Shown in pieces: positions 1 to 13,192 of a stretch of 64,000 bases of DNA. Positions within the stretch are counted from its first letter, which is position 1. The number at the start of each line of letters is the position of its first letter. The stretch comes from Stropharia rugosoannulata (lineage: Eukaryota; Basidiomycota; Agaricomycetes; Agaricales; Strophariaceae), in contig JANCIK010000002.1 of NCBI GenBank assembly GCA_028532985.1, positions 2,914,001-2,978,000 of the forward strand, written 5' to 3'. Made by a program: the position numbers and the translations under genes. Below the pieces are notes generated by a model. It ran no database searches. It worked only from the letters and a program-made list of their open reading frames with translations, and was not told the DNA's origin.

Positions 1-2433
1 TTGTAGCTCTCCTCTTTATAAATCTCTTTCATGGCCAACGAATCTACAACCGTGGTTAACCAGTTCACGAGTTCGTACAAGTACATGCTTGGCGAAGACT
101 CTCTGACTTTCGGTGTCCAGTCATATTCAGAGAGCTCAAAGCACTGGTCAAGCTTCGACTGAATTAAACTCGCTAAGCGTTGGCGAGATTGAGCGATGAC
201 CGTGTCGAATGCAGAGGACGCGGTCAACCTGATAATACCGCCTCTTTGTGTCGAACTATGTATACATAAGAAATGGAATGAATTGCTTCATATATGACAC
301 GAGGCACATTAACACTTACCGGAGATTAGTGAGAGATCGCCCCAGTTCGCCACATGCCACTTGAAAATGTTCCAAATTGGTGATGATTTGAGCTATTTGT
401 GTAGGATTCTGCGTGCCCGCCAGACGCTGACCAATACTCTGGCTAATGCTCCTGTCCAGTAAGGAATCGAGAGACTGAATAAAGACACGAGTTAGACTAC
501 AACATTCAATGTACGGCAGGTGTTTTATGATTACATTACCTTGCTAAGTAAGTCATCAATATCTCGGTGATGTTGTGATACTCCTTCTACAAAGGCGTAG
601 AACTTCTCAATGAACAGCCGGATCTGAAATAAGACATTAAACACAGTAATACACCGAATGGCCAGGTGACAAACATCTTGACAGCACAAATAAAAGGATG
701 TTGACCAAGGCAGGGGGAAATTAGGCATTCTAGGGACGAATTATTCATATTATTGCTCAAGTCATGAAGATGGAATATCACATACTGTTGAATTTCATTT
801 CTCTCTTCTTCGCTTAACCAGACAGTGTCGAGAATTGTCTCAATTGACTGTTCATCGTCTGGTCTCATTGGCGTATGTTCATCCTCACGAGTGATCTAAA
901 AGAATTGAGAAGACGCCTAATTGCATACATATATGGATCTTACAGCTTCAAATCTTGAGTTGAATTGCTTCTCAAGTAACTTCGCGTACTTTTCAAACAG
1001 TACGATTATAAACGCTTGCAGTGATGTCGTCGAATATGAATAAGTCTGATCGTACAATGTACACTGTTACCATGTAAGTAGTTCCGGAATTTTAAAAAAC
1101 ATACCTCCAGAGTCATGATAAATGAAAGCAAACTTTCTTTGACCTTTAGAAAACCTTCCGGGTCCGTCTCTTTTTGTAGTGACCTCTCAATGGCGTCCGT
1201 TAAGCGGGATGCAAGAGCGTCCCACAGCTCTTCGACGTCCCTAGGAGAACGGAACGTCCCCGTTGTTTCGAGTACATGTGATTCAACAATGAAAAACCCC
1301 GATATCTCCTGGGTTAACGAAGGCAAGGCTGACAGTGGTAAAGGTGTAGGGAGAATCAAGTCGGATTGGGCCTATTCATAGAAATAAGTGGTTATTCAAT
1401 TGGCTAAAGGGGCTTACCTTCCGGTCAGCTTGATAGGACCTCTGCAACTCACTTAATGAGTTTAAGGTTGTGTATATATGTATGCATTGGAACAAAGGCT
1501 TGAAATCTACTTTCAACTTATCATTGTCGAGGACATTGACTGCCCGGGTGTTTATGAATACTATATACAAGAATATAACAGCACTTACATTCGATCTTCT
1601 CATAAGTGATCAATTCAACGGCACTGCCCAACCGATTGGAGCGCAGTAGGACATCCTTTTCGCGCCTCGACCTCCAGCGACGTGTCCGCGATTCCATTGC
1701 TTCTACAGCAAGTCGGCCCACCTCAGTACTTATATTTCTTATTTCTAACAGCCATTGCTTCATAGAAGCTGTGACAGCGTCTTTGATTTGGCCACGTAGA
1801 GACGGCAATGATGAGAGGAGATGTTGAAAGAACGGTGATTGCGACAACGAGGTTGGGGGCATATTGTGAATATCCTCGAGTGACTGGAATAGTACATGCC
1901 TGATTGAAAATATATACAATAAGAGTAGATAACGGACAAACCCTCAACGCGCTCCAGTATTTGCCTTCCTTGATCATTTCACCGACACGGTCAACAACGT
2001 CGAGAATGCGTAAACAGGCTTGCAAGGTGTCTATAGCCTCGTCTAGATTAGCTGCCGTCTTCTTGGACTGCAGCAAAGAACGTTTTTTCTCAACGAGATT
2101 GCCACCCAACTGGTCAACGCTGGCATCCAGTGACGTGATATTCTCTTTCATCTTGTCGGTGTACGCCTTCACGGTGAACAGAGTAGACACTGAAGAGATG
2201 AAGTCATTGTAATTGTCACTACATATCTTCTCGATCTCCGCGTCCTTGGAGTCGATGAGGCTCTGTACCGTCCTGAGATATGCATCTTGTTGCCGGTTCG
2301 TATGAATTTGTTTGATAATAGGTCCGAGTTGTTCGAGATTTTCAGACGAAGAGGACGGGTCAAGGAGGTGGATCTGCTGCAGCTGCTGGTCAATGTGGTC
2401 CTGGGTAAACTGCTGCCGTCTGCGCGGAGGCAT
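1..2433 (-). CDS. SEC15: Exocyst complex component Sec15 (3' end cut by window edge)
   Basis: Sec15 links the Rab GTPase on secretory vesicles to the exocyst, which tethers vesicles at growing membrane. The start (ATG at 2433, protein begins MPPRRRQQFT) is followed by an N-terminal coiled-coil region of Sec15 type, with heptad-rich stretches such as SIDQL-like and KKRSLLQSKK. Later exons carry the conserved acidic helical segment with FIEKFYAFVEGVSQHHRDID (near 600) and end at the left edge in a helical C-terminal segment (YLYELVNWLTTVVDS, near 60). At least seven exons are visible. The terminal part of the conserved C-terminal domain and the stop lie outside the window. The start is 277 bp from the divergent HAD phosphatase start. 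Family assignment is from remembered similarity and is firm; individual intron borders were not all checked. Confidence 0.88.
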
Positions 2434-2710
2434 AATTGACCCGATGTGCAGGGAATCAGGTAGAGAAAACACTTGGGAAATTGGCGGACACTAGACCCAA
2501 CAAGGCAACCCGCGTTGCAACCCACGACAATTAAGCAACAGTGATCAACGGAGGTGTCAACTTCAAATCGCCGACTACGTTCTGTTTGTCGCTAGCCTCT
2601 GCTACTAATAGGGGAGCCATACCGGTCCGGCAACTCGACACCATTTTGACCCGGCACGCGCGCCAATTTGGGACGCGTCCATCCTCTTTCAACCACATCT
2701 CCAGCCATCC

Positions 2711-3777
2711 ATGGCCGACACCATACTGCATTTCGATGCCCTGTACGTCGGCTTTGGAGCCGCAAACTCGCCGATGTCCACATCTAACCTTATCTCCTCC
2801 AAGGCTGTTTGATATGGACGGCACTTTGGTTGATTCGACAGCTGGTGTCGTCGGCGCTTGGGAGCTCTTCCACGAGACATATCCACACATAGACGTTCAC
2901 GACATACTCAGCTGTAGGGATCGCGTACACTGCCGTATGTACCTTATTCTGACCCCGCCTCACTTTGCACAGCTGCTCACGGCGTCCGCACAATTGACAA
3001 TCTAAGGAACTTTTGTCACATTACCGATCCTCAGATCTTAGAGGTACGCGTGGATAGCATCCGTCCTCTATCACTTGGTTACTGATGACCGCCCTTCAGG
3101 ATGAGGCTGAGCGCTTTGAAAATGCCATTGTAAGTACGTCCTCTAAAGGCGGAAGGCAAGGCATTGTTCGGTTGCCGGGTGTCGTCCCAATCATGGAAGA
3201 GGTAGTTGTGCATCTGCAGCCACCATCGCTGGCGCTGATGACATACATTGTTCCAGCTCGCGCCAGGTCGCCACCTGCCGACCCCTTGTTGGTCCATCTG
3301 TACATCTGCGACACGGTCCTATGCAACTTCCGCGCTCTCGATAGCAGATGTTCCTGTCCCAGATGTTTTCATTGCGGCGGAGGATGTAGCCAACGGCAAA
3401 CCTTTCCCTGATCCATACCTGCTAGGTGCTGAGAAGTGCGGGGTTAAACCTGAAAATTGTATCTAACCTTCCATTTTGTTCTCATTATACCCGACGACAC
3501 TAACCTCGTTCTTCGATACCATATAGGCCTCGTCTTTGAAGATGCCCCCAATGGTATCCGGAGTGGGCGCGCCGCCGGGTGCAAAACAGTTGGATTGCTA
3601 ACTACGCACACCAGGGAACAAGTAGTGACTGCCCAACCAGACTTCATAGTTCAGGATCTATCATTGTAACGTTTATCATTATTCTTGTCGTGTCCATGGT
3701 CGTTTTAACATATTTCTTACAGCATCTCTGTCAAGAGAACTGCTACTGGTGTTGCAGTTACCATCAGGGCTAATTAA
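2711..3777 (+). CDS. HAD-superfamily sugar/glycerol phosphatase
   Basis: Haloacid-dehalogenase-fold phosphohydrolase of the glycerol-1-phosphate / 2-deoxyglucose-6-phosphate phosphatase type. The first exon from ATG 2711 joins across a short intron to give the catalytic motif I LLFDMDGTLVDS (nucleophile and acid/base aspartates). Motif II is the WSICTSATRSY segment, motif III the K of GKPFPDPYLLGA, and motif IV the acidic pair in LVFEDAPNGIRSG. The exon ending near 3664 runs into a stop at 3669 if read through. Removing an intron that ends in ACAG at 3722 instead adds a family-like tail (ISVKRTATGVAVTIRAN) with TAA at 3775-3777, so I prefer the longer model. About five introns. The exact substrate cannot be read from sequence. 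Confidence 0.88.
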
Positions 3778-4202
3778 CTGACTAGACTACTACGATTTGA
3801 AATACATTTCAATTGCCATTTAGACAGGATAGTTTCAAGTTTTGATTCAGAATAGAGACATTTTCCTTGTTGCTTAACACCGCACATTATTTTTGTGTAT
3901 CCATGTTCCATTTCTCGAAGTCATAAATCGGCTTTTAAGCTTGCATCGTAATAGCACTCTAACAATCGTGTCAATTACACCTCTGGGTAGATATCGTGAA
4001 AACAAGACGGCTCATGTTACTGCAAAAACACCTGACGAACTCAGTAAATGTAATAAAATTAGACATTCAAGATTCAGTTGAAGTGAATTGAGCGAAAGTA
4101 TAAGCTAACAAGGAAGGAAAACTGCAAGGCGGGATAAATGAAGGGTATTTAGACATCATTGCATGAGCATGCAGAAGGGGAACCAGTGACGAAACTTCTA
4201 CC
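3778..4202. other. Convergent 3' intergenic region
   Basis: About 425 bases between the stops of the HAD phosphatase (+) and alpha-tubulin A (-). AT-rich, presumably carrying the two 3' UTRs and polyadenylation signals. I see no exon, RNA gene or repeat in it. Confidence 0.6.
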
Positions 4203-5975
4203 CTAGTATTCGCCCTCTTCTTCGACATCCGCAGAGTCAGTACCAACCTCTTCGTAATCCTTCTCGAGAGCGGCAAGATCCTCGCGAGCCTCAGAAAATT
4301 CGCCTTCTTCCATGCCCTCACCAACGTACCAGTGGACAAAAGCACGTTTCGAGTACATGAGATCAAACTTGTAATCTGGATGATGAATTCAGAATTACGC
4401 CCGTCTAAGTTAAATAGTATGGCTGCTTACCGAGACGTCCCCAGGCAGCCGAGATCGCGGTGGTACTGTAACAGTATTAGTACCGTTTACAAGATTTTCA
4501 TAAGACCAGTAACATACTTGGAGAGCATGCAAAGACTGCGGGATGTCTTTGCGAGATCGCCACCTGGTACACAAGCCGAAGGCTCGTTACAGACACCGAG
4601 CTTGAAGCCAGTAGGGCACCAGTCGACGAATTGAATAGTGCGCTTGGTTTTGATACTCGCAACGGCGGCTTGCACGTCTTTTGGCACAACATCGCCACGA
4701 TAGAGGAGACAACAGGCCACTGACAGGAATTCAGCACACCTCATGCGATACTAAAACCGATACACTCACTGTACTTGCCCTCTTTAGGGTCGCATTTAAC
4801 CATCTGATTACCGTTCTCGAAGCAGGAGAATGTCATTTCAGCCACCGAGTTCTGCTCATGATTAGCCTTATCGGCCGATAGGAGGGGTGCGTAGGTGGCG
4901 AGGGGGAAGTGAATGCGAGGGAAGCTATACGAAGTCGATTAGTAAGAAACTTGTCAAACTCCATTAAAGCACTGGCGATGGATATTTACGGGACAAGATT
5001 GGTCTGGAATTCGTTCAAATCAACGTTGAGCGATCCATCGAAGCGTAGTGATGCTGTAATCGATGAGACGACTTGAGCGATAAGGCGATTGAGGTTGGAG
5101 AAGCTGGGTGAAACGACGCCAAGTTTCTTCTTGCAGATATCATAGATAGCCTCATTGTCCACCTAAATCATGACACGCTTTCAGTAATCAAGTTGCACAC
5201 TGCAGTCGGTCTACCTTACCATGAAGGAGCAGTCGGAATGCTCAAGGGTGGTGTGGGTTGTGAGGACTGAGTTGTAGGGCTCAACAACCGAGCTAGAAAG
5301 CTGAGGAGCGGGATACACGCAGAACTCAAGCTTTGACTTCTTGCCATAGTCTGTCGAAAGCTTCTCGAGCAAGAGAGCTCCGAAACCTGAACCGGTTCCG
5401 CCTCCGAATGAGTGGAAGACAAAGAATCCCTGCAAGCCAGAGCAGTTGTCTGCGAGTCTCCTCAACTTGTCCATGACAGGGTCAATCAGCTCCTTGCCGA
5501 CGGTGTAGTGCCCACGAGCGTCTATGCGGCAATGAGGATGAGGTGCGGGCGAGAAATATGGTACTACGTACAGTTGTTAGCGGCATCTTCCTTTCCAGTA
5601 ATCATAGTCTCAGGGTGGAAGAGCGACCTGTATGGACCACTCTTGACCTCGTCGATGCATCCAGGCTCGAGATCTATGTACAGCGAACGAGGGACGTGTT
5701 TGCCAGAGCCAGTCTCGGAGAAGAAAGTTGAAAAGCCGCTGTCGCTGGCGGAAGGAGATCCCTCAAGCAGACGACCATCGGCCTGAGGAAGTGTAAGTAA
5801 ATAGTGCAAAAGCTAGGGGTAGACACGTACGCTGAGGCCGTGTTCGAGGGTGTATAGCTCCCCTGAAATGAAAATAAGAAGAGAGTCTATGGAATGAAAT
5901 ACGAGAGGACATACAGCAGGCATTTCCGATCTGGACACCGGCCTGGCCGACATGGAGAGAGATGACTTCACGCAT
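4203..5975 (-). CDS. Alpha-tubulin, copy A
   Basis: Alpha subunit of the tubulin heterodimer. Start at 5975 ([20 protein letters not shown]). Exons carry the tubulin signature GGGTGSG (around 5400 in [19 protein letters not shown]), the T7-loop acidic residue in [11 protein letters not shown] that in alpha-tubulin drives GTP hydrolysis on beta-tubulin, and the alpha-specific segment [12 protein letters not shown] in place of the beta sequence. The tail ends EEEGEY, a C-terminal tyrosine as in detyrosinatable alpha-tubulins. The H1-S2 loop reads [17 protein letters not shown], so the lysine acetylated in animals (K40) is absent. About 450 residues with some seven short introns. A second alpha-tubulin lies at 13509-15239 on the other strand; the tails and several internal residues differ, so these are isotypes, not assembly duplicates. 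Confidence 0.95.
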
Positions 5976-6102
5976 TTTGTCGTTAGGGGGATAGGATAAG
6001 AATGGGGAGTGGTCAGAGGCTTCCAAACAAATTTTGAGAAGCGTGCCCAGATTCCCTTTTCGGGCTGTTTGGTATTTGCACACAAATTACATTTCGTCAC
6101 AC

Positions 6103-9100
6103 TCACGCTGCTACAAGCGCGTGTAGGTTATAAATCTCGCGTCGTACAGTGTAATATACGTCAGAAACATTTCCTTCCATCTCTATCTTCCCCTTCCCGA
6201 CCTTCCGTACTGCCACGGAACCGTCAAAGTTGTCCGACGACGATGATATCCCGCAGATCAGGACACCCTCTCCAACAAGCTCCGCTTGCACCCCGACAGC
6301 CGCAAGCCGCGACTTCAGTACCGTCAACTTCAGCTCCCCGATCATCGTCGAGTGAGGCAACGGCATTTGTGCGCGTGTTCCCAACATTCGTGGGGAGAGG
6401 GCTACAAGATCTTCAGGGTCTTTCTGCGTTACTGATGATGAAATCGGTTCTAAAGTAGGAATAGTTGACGTCGCATGTGCGGCAACAAACCCGCGAACGT
6501 AGGCAATTTCATTATCTTCGAACTGTGTCATCTTTAGCACAGCGTTTGATTCAATTACGTCAGAAAGATTACTTACCCTAGAGATCTTCAAAGAGGCCAG
6601 TAGTTCATCACTAATGTTAATAGAGAAATTACTGGTTTGCTGTCCAATTTGGATGCTTTCCCCGACCTGGGGTGCAAAGATATCTTTCGTCATTGTCCGG
6701 ATGTTATTACATGCCTCAATAAGGGAATCAGCCGCGTCGGCGGGTGCATGGACAACAATCTGTAATGGATTCGTATGCAATGTACAGTTTAATTAGCTCA
6801 AAAAAACTCACCATTTTGCGCGGGTTCACCTGAGGGACTATAGCTTTCACGGCTCGCCCATCGTTGAGACCTTCCATGTCAATAAAAAGTAAGCGACACG
6901 CTAATTGGATTTCGATCTCATTCGAAATATATTTTGACGGAGGTTCACGAATAGCTCGCTATCGGGTTATTAGTATACAACTGGAGTAAGGTTGAAATAT
7001 ATACCTTGGCGTCTTCCTCTGCTAAAGCCCGCTTCTTGTAGTCCTTCATATCCTCACTCTCGGCCTCCTCTTCAAGCACCTTTCCTTTCCGCAACCACAT
7101 CCCTACATCAATAAGTTCTCCATAATCATCCACTCTACGTTTCTTCTCCACATATGGGAACATTCTGAATCTGGGAGCCTGGCCAGAGGCTTTGAAGAAT
7201 GATGTCGATTTCGATACGTTGCCTTTCAGGTAAATGTCATAGGATAGGAGCTGCTTCGTCAAACCCTCGTCGCCATCCAGCCAGTCACCGTCTAGACCCT
7301 TGTCAACTTTGCGTTTGCTTCCTCGAGTGTGAGTTGTATCGTCTTCCGTGTTCATGGAGCTTTCCCCTTGCAACTCACGCCTGACTTCATCTTCCTGATC
7401 CACATCCGAGTCCGAGTCGTCCGAGTCACTGTCATCCTCATCGGCTTCTAGCATTCGTTGATTACGGGCCAACATTGCCTGTTGTGCTGCCTCTTTCTCC
7501 TTTGCTGCTTGCTCTTTCTGCTGATACAATTCTAGCTCAAGACCTGTTAAAGGCACTTTGCGATGTACTGTCAGTTTGATTGAACCGTCCATCATAACGT
7601 TACGTCCAATTCTTCCTTTATCCCATTTATCTTCTGATCTTTGGGAGTCATTCCACTTATCGAACAGGGCGCGTGCAAGGGTATTCTCGGGTCCTCGTCC
7701 TGTGAGTAGAACGACGTTATCAGGAACAGCAGCAAAATCCATGAAAAGGTTTCTTGAAGGTCCATGCGAGAGTGATGCGGGAACGGCAAGAATTAGTTTT
7801 GGGTCTTTCGAAGAATATGTTTGCAGCAGGGCTTGTGGATTAGGAAAGAATTCTAAGTGCCTGTAAGAAATCAGCCATTGTCCATCAAAAGAAATTTAGA
7901 AAACATACTTAAAACGTAGAGCAAATGCTCCCAATGCTTCGTCCTCGTTGTCGTCGTCCCTTCTTCTCTTCCCTTGTCGTGAATGACCGCCCTCTTCACC
8001 AACATCCTCTTTGCTAATGGTTCCTCCCATCCACTCCATCATACTGCGTACAAATGTCAGCATTTCCCTACCAGTTCGTGAAAGCAGGCAAATTGGGTAT
8101 CGTAGACGCGAGAAGTTCCAGTGTTGGTCAAGAAGAACAAGGAGTTCCAAGATTCGGGTACTTGAGTCGCATGGCAGGAGCAAGGAAGACCGCGAAGATA
8201 AGGTAGATGTAATAGTATCTGAAACCGCGTTTTGAGGAAACTGCTGGAGAGAAATAGAAAGTACATACCAATGAGCGCAGCGTCTCGATCCTTCCGCCTG
8301 CTTGTCGTAACGGTGACGCGTTCCGCGTCTGTTATTAGAAGGTCTGGACGGGCTAAAGGCTCGAAAACTCCTCCAGCACCTGAGCGAATAAGAACCGTGC
8401 CGTCCAGGTGACGTTCACGCATATGGTTTACATTGACTGCATATATTATGGTTCCCGAAGAAGGAGACCGTATTTTCCAAATGGTGCCTCCAAGACTATG
8501 CCCAGCATTGAAAGGTGTGATAGTTAAACCTTGACATTTTCCTGAAAGTAGGTATAGGTAACGATATGAATCATCCAGCGGTAGCGGTAGTATACACACC
8601 TTGCAAATGAGTCGGCTGCTGGTATCGCAGAGTGTTCAGAGAATCAAAAGCATCCTGGACTTCAATTACGGTCGCGATGTACTTGTTCTTCGTGCTGTTT
8701 GACGGTGGTGGGGATGGAGATTTGGGTGGTGATGCTGGTTCTTCAGCGGTTTCATCACCTTCTTTAACATCTGGAGCTGGGTCTTGCACGTCATGTTCAT
8801 CACGTATCCCTTCAACATCTTCAGTGGCAGCAATCCTTCCCATAGCCTGGACTGGCAGAGTTGAGTAGGCAGGTGCTTTTAAACCCCATCTTGCAAATGC
8901 CCAAGGGTAGAAGCCGCAGTGGGCCAAATCTCCATGTGAGAGAAGAACTAAATCTATCGACGGTGCAAGCCTAAACTCATGTTATATATACGACTTTGAT
9001 TTTTTGTTTACAGTGACCACTCACTTTTCAAGTGTCTCCGCATAGTCTTTCCAAGAAGTCAATGCCTCTTCTTGCTGCTCTGGTGACAACGGTTCAAAAG

Positions 9101-9233
9101 GTGATGGTTCCGGGGCCCAGTCAGGCGAACCACAATCAATAAGAATGCGGACGTCATCAACCTGTAATAAATAAGCCAAGGGACTGGCCACTGGGGACTG
9201 GACAGCCCCGGATAAGGGCGTGAAGGTGATCAT
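6103..9233 (-). CDS. CFT2: Cleavage and polyadenylation factor subunit 2 (CPSF100/Cft2)
   Basis: Subunit of the nuclear pre-mRNA 3'-end processing complex, partner of the CPSF73 endonuclease. The start at 9233 gives MITFTPLSGAVQSPVASPLA and the metallo-beta-lactamase strand VDDVRILIDCGSPDW. The place of the zinc-binding HxHxDH motif holds LSHGDLAHCGFYPWAF, and a later conserved segment reads FNAGHSLGGTIWKIRS. This ligand loss is the normal state of the CPSF100 branch, which is catalytically inactive. Next comes the beta-CASP region (LLLPCDSSTRILELL), a highly acidic linker (near 7380-7450), and the C-terminal domain from PPSKYISNEIEIQLACRLLF to the stop at 6103. Length is near 860-900 residues, normal for the family. 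Starts 363 bp from the divergent hydrolase gene; its stop is 128 bp upstream of the alpha-tubulin A start. Confidence 0.93.
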
Positions 9234-9596
9234 AGCGCGCGCGCGCCAACTTGCACGTCCGAGGCCTGACTCAACTTACTAAATTACTATGTTTACTTCC
9301 AAAGATCCAAACAAATACTCATAAGACTTTGATTAAGACTCCAAAAATAGTTAGGTATCTGACTGACGTCAAGCCCGTAAATTCAAATCCACTGTTTTCT
9401 CTCCTAAAAATCAAAGGAATGGTGCCACCTGTGATCAAGAACGTGCCATCGCTTTGTACGTCTATAAAAGTATCTCTCCTTTCTCACTCATCCCTCTAGC
9501 GCATCTAGAGATATCTTGTTCAAAGACGCTACAGCGAGGCTCTTAACCCTCTAACCCACCGCTTGACTCCATTTTTACCATTCACCAACCATTCAC
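9234..9596. promoter_or_regulatory. Divergent promoter region, CFT2 / alpha-beta hydrolase
   Basis: 363 bases between two starts facing apart. It begins with a GCGCGCGCGC run at about 9237-9246, next to the CFT2 start, and contains TATAAA at 9463-9468, about 130 bases before the hydrolase ATG. The last 100 bases before ATG 9597 are pyrimidine-rich, as is common in fungal promoters. No coding exon seen. Confidence 0.5.
9463..9468 (+). promoter_or_regulatory. Candidate TATA box of the hydrolase gene
   Basis: TATAAA inside TCTATAAAAG, 129 bases upstream of ATG 9597 and followed by a C/T-rich stretch that could hold the transcription start. Position and sequence fit; there is no other support. 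Confidence 0.4.
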
Positions 9597-12500
9597 ATGC
9601 CTGTTACGACCACCTCTGCGGCGATTCATATAACTCCAGGTACCCATCCTCTTTACCTTATATCAAAAAGCTCTTCTGTGAACTCCCAGCAGTCGTATTC
9701 AAAACCCTCTTTTCTCATGGAAAGAAGAAGGCGAAGAAAATTGGCAAATCTAGCAGTCCTACAGCCACCCCACAAGACGATATCGTCTTCGACGAGTGCG
9801 TCACCATTGTCTCCTTGTGGTCACCAGAATAGCTGACCGACTCTTTCTTCACAGGGCATTCCATATAGTCAAATGTAATATATTGTCATTTGAGTCACAT
9901 CATCAAAATAATGATCCTTACTAGCGTTCATTGAACTGGGAACCAAAAACACCATTGAATCTCTACAAGCTTTGTAAGTCGTCTATACATTCCGCAGTCT
10001 CCATTACAAACATGTTTCCAGCACAAATACGCGCGTTCCCGCTCCATACTGGGCCGCGGTTTCTCCTGTTACTATTCCTCTATCTGCGTGCAACAATGCA
10101 GCAGACCTCTTGATTGACTGGTTCGGACCCGAAGAGCTTAAATATGTTGTGGGTGGAGAAAGGTGGTGGCAAGTTCGAGGCCTGTCGGGTATAGAGAGTG
10201 AATGGATCGCCGAACTCGAAGATATCGACGCGAAGAAGGAAGTGCAGACTAAAGATGGCGAACCGCTTAGTGACCAAGATGCCAATATCAAAAGAATGGA
10301 AAGCTTACAGACCGTAATGGTGCGGTGCATGATTCTTGATTTAGTTTCCTGATCTGTCATGCTAATCAATCTCTCAGTTATATGTACATGGAGGTTAGCT
10401 GGTCTGCTATATACTGTAAGAACTATCGCTTATCCTCACTCAGGTGGCTACTCCTGGGGGTCAATAAGTACTCCTATATATTTTCTTATGTCTTCATCGT
10501 CATTGACATATTTTTAGATACCCATAGATACCAGATTCTGCACTATGGTAAGTTGCTTGTTCTATATTGGAAGTACTACTGATTTTATTTGTAGCTCATA
10601 AAATGCGGGGCAGGGCATTTGCGGTTAATTATAGGTCCGTAACTTCCTATTGTAATGAAAATCACATCTTATCTACTCGTCGCTACAGGAAGGCCCCACA
10701 ATATCCATGGCCATGTGCCCTACAAGATGTTCTTGCTGCATGTAGGTCAAGTCTATCGGGTCTTAAGGGACGCGCATTGAAGCAATTCCAGATCTATACC
10801 TCATTCGTCCCCCGGAAAGCGCGCTTCATGCAGCTGTATCACCTTCCCATATCGTTTTTGCTGGAGATTCTGCTGGCGGTGGCTTATGCCTAACAGCTCT
10901 TACCGTTCTCCGTGACTTAGGTCTACCGATGCCTGCTGGAGCCGTCTTAATCAGCCCTTGGGTTGATCTTACTCATAGTTTCCCGAGTGTGATGGAAAAC
11001 ACTAAAACTGTAAGGTTTCCTTGTAAAATGTTTTGACGTATCATTAATGGTGTAATCTAGGATATAATACCAGACCATGGCTTTCTTGCAAAACCTTCTA
11101 CCCTTTGGCCGGTGCCTACCGTACCGGAGCATGGCGGTCGTATAGTTCCGACTGTATCAAATGCCCCTCCCAATCCTGGAGAAGCGGACACTTTGAGACC
11201 ACCTCTGAGCCGTATTGGGAAGACGACATCCGGCACTGACACTACCGTTTATGGTCCCGGAGAAACTGTCCAGACTCAAGAGGAAATGCTCAGTCAGAAC
11301 AGCAACACCAACGAACAAAGTGAAAACCCTATTCAATCTGGGAGTAGCATTCCCGAATTTGAAGAAGCATTGCAAAGTTGTAATCTCGATCATTGGGAGC
11401 CTAAGCCTCCCAAATTATTCATGGAAAATCCCAAAGCTCAACCATTAGAACTGAGGTCTCAAATTCAGATGTACGCCACAACTGAGTATGTAACTTTTCA
11501 ATTTCGGTCTTGGAGTTCTCTGGACAACTTTTCCTGTTAGGCAACTTACCCATCCGCTCGTTTCACCCGTGCTACAAGGCTCGCTGGGAAATCTTCCACC
11601 TCTATATATCATTGCTGGAGATTCGGAAGTTCTGAGAGACGAAGTAATTTATCTGGCCCATAAAGCTGCTCACCCATCAAAATACCCAACTCGCCGCGGA
11701 GTTCTCGAATCACCTCGCCAGCAGGAGAACGCAAAGAAGTTTACGAGCCCAACAAAGGTATTTACTTTACGAGGTAGTATATCCATCCATTATTTACTAT
11801 AGTTAAATTTCAAGGTCCATCTTCAGGTTTTTGACGGTACGCCCATACAGTTCCGGTAGAATTCTGATAGCCCAACAACTCTTTGCAATCTAGGAATGTG
11901 CCATGTTTTAACTGTGTTCATGTTCACCGAAAGTGTGCGTAATGTACATTCATATTCTCAACATATTGTTGAAGTAAATTTAATTTCCTCTAGGCCAGAT
12001 ATGCATATCGGTCAATTGCCGAGTTTGCTAAGCATGTAACACAGAATAGTAAGGAGCATATTCTAAGAAATCCGTTTCCAGAGCTCCATAAAGACGCCGT
12101 CAAGCATGGACAGGAGAAGACGCAAGCTTGCCAATTTCTCCCTTCACAGAGCACGGTTCCGAAACCGACGTCGTCACCCGGGTCACGATTGGAAATGAAT
12201 CTTTACTTGAAAAACGAACAAATGGCTATCGTAGAAGTGGATAGAAAACTCACGGATATGAAGTCTGATAGCTCTTTCGCAGAAAGTAACGGAGACAAGA
12301 AAAGGTCGGATGTAGGTCTTATTTGACTCAGTATATCTGTCCACTTCTTAGTAGTGATTAACTTCTTCAGGATGATATCCCCGGAACGGTCATGATACGT
12401 GAGCGTGTTGACATACACGGCAATGCTCGTCCCATGGAGTCGCCGGACAATCTACAGGCTCTTCGGATCGAGGCGTGGCGTATCGGCATTCTCAAGGAAG

Positions 12501-13192
12501 CCCCAGCTCAGCGCTGGAGAAAAGGCCAAGATATTTGGGACAAAAGATATACAAAACGTGCCAAGAAAGTGATCAAACAGCAAAAGGCGAATGCAGCAAA
12601 GGCAGAACATTTGCTTAAACGTGCCATTGCTCAAGGTTTCGTTCATCAATCGCATAAGCCATCAGGATTATCCGAGAAAAGATCACATCAAGAAAAGATC
12701 CAAAAGGATCGACGGTGGGGTCCACTCGATTTAGAAGACGAAAACCCTCCTGCAACAGCCATCGCTGCGCGCAGGGATACTGTGAGTTTACATAAAACTG
12801 TCGGATTATATTTTACGTTGTACTCACCATTACTTCAAGCTCGAGGCTATAGCCCTTCTGGAGAGCAGCATTTACTACACAGCGCCAGCAACTCACCTCA
12901 CAGTTCCAGAAAATAAGAAAGTAGACACTAGACGTGCAACACTTTGCGTCAGCGCCGATCAAGTTACTCCGTCGAAACAGTCCGCTGCAGAGGAGCAAGT
13001 ACCGGGGCTGACTGGGCCTATGCACGGGCTACGCATATGGGATGACTTAGTCAGGTATATTTTGCTTATTGCTCTTTCCTTTGCCATACTGAAGGTATTT
13101 CTCATTGATAAAGTTATTTTGGTCGGAAGACAGCCGCGAAAGCCGCAAACGGGATCAACATCGTTTCCGAAAAAGTTGGCTTGAAGCAGTAA
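9597..13192 (+). CDS. Alpha/beta hydrolase fold-3 protein (hormone-sensitive-lipase type), with long C-terminal part
   Basis: Esterase/lipase of the HSL (family IV) type. ATG 9597 encodes MPVTTTSAAIHITP; a 50-nt intron ending in CCCAG joins AVVFKTLFSHGKKKAKK. The oxyanion motif HGGG lies in MLYVHGGGYSWGS (near 10380-10450, split by an intron) and the nucleophile elbow GDSAGG in IVFAGDSAGGGLCLTA (near 10860-10890). Later come IIAGDSEVLRDEV (candidate catalytic Asp) and VFDGMCHVLTVFMF (candidate catalytic His). Between the Ser and Asp/His parts is a 100-150-residue low-complexity insertion, and after the His a further 300 or so residues rich in Lys, Arg, Glu and Ser. The last exon, reached with an acceptor at AAAG before 13110, ends KVGLKQ with TAA at 13190-13192. 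Natural substrate unknown (possibly sterol or acyl esters). At least ten introns; C-terminal borders less certain. Confidence 0.85.

Noticed and set aside
7199..7384. Plus-strand ORF with many cysteines
   Set aside because: Antisense shadow of the CFT2 exon.
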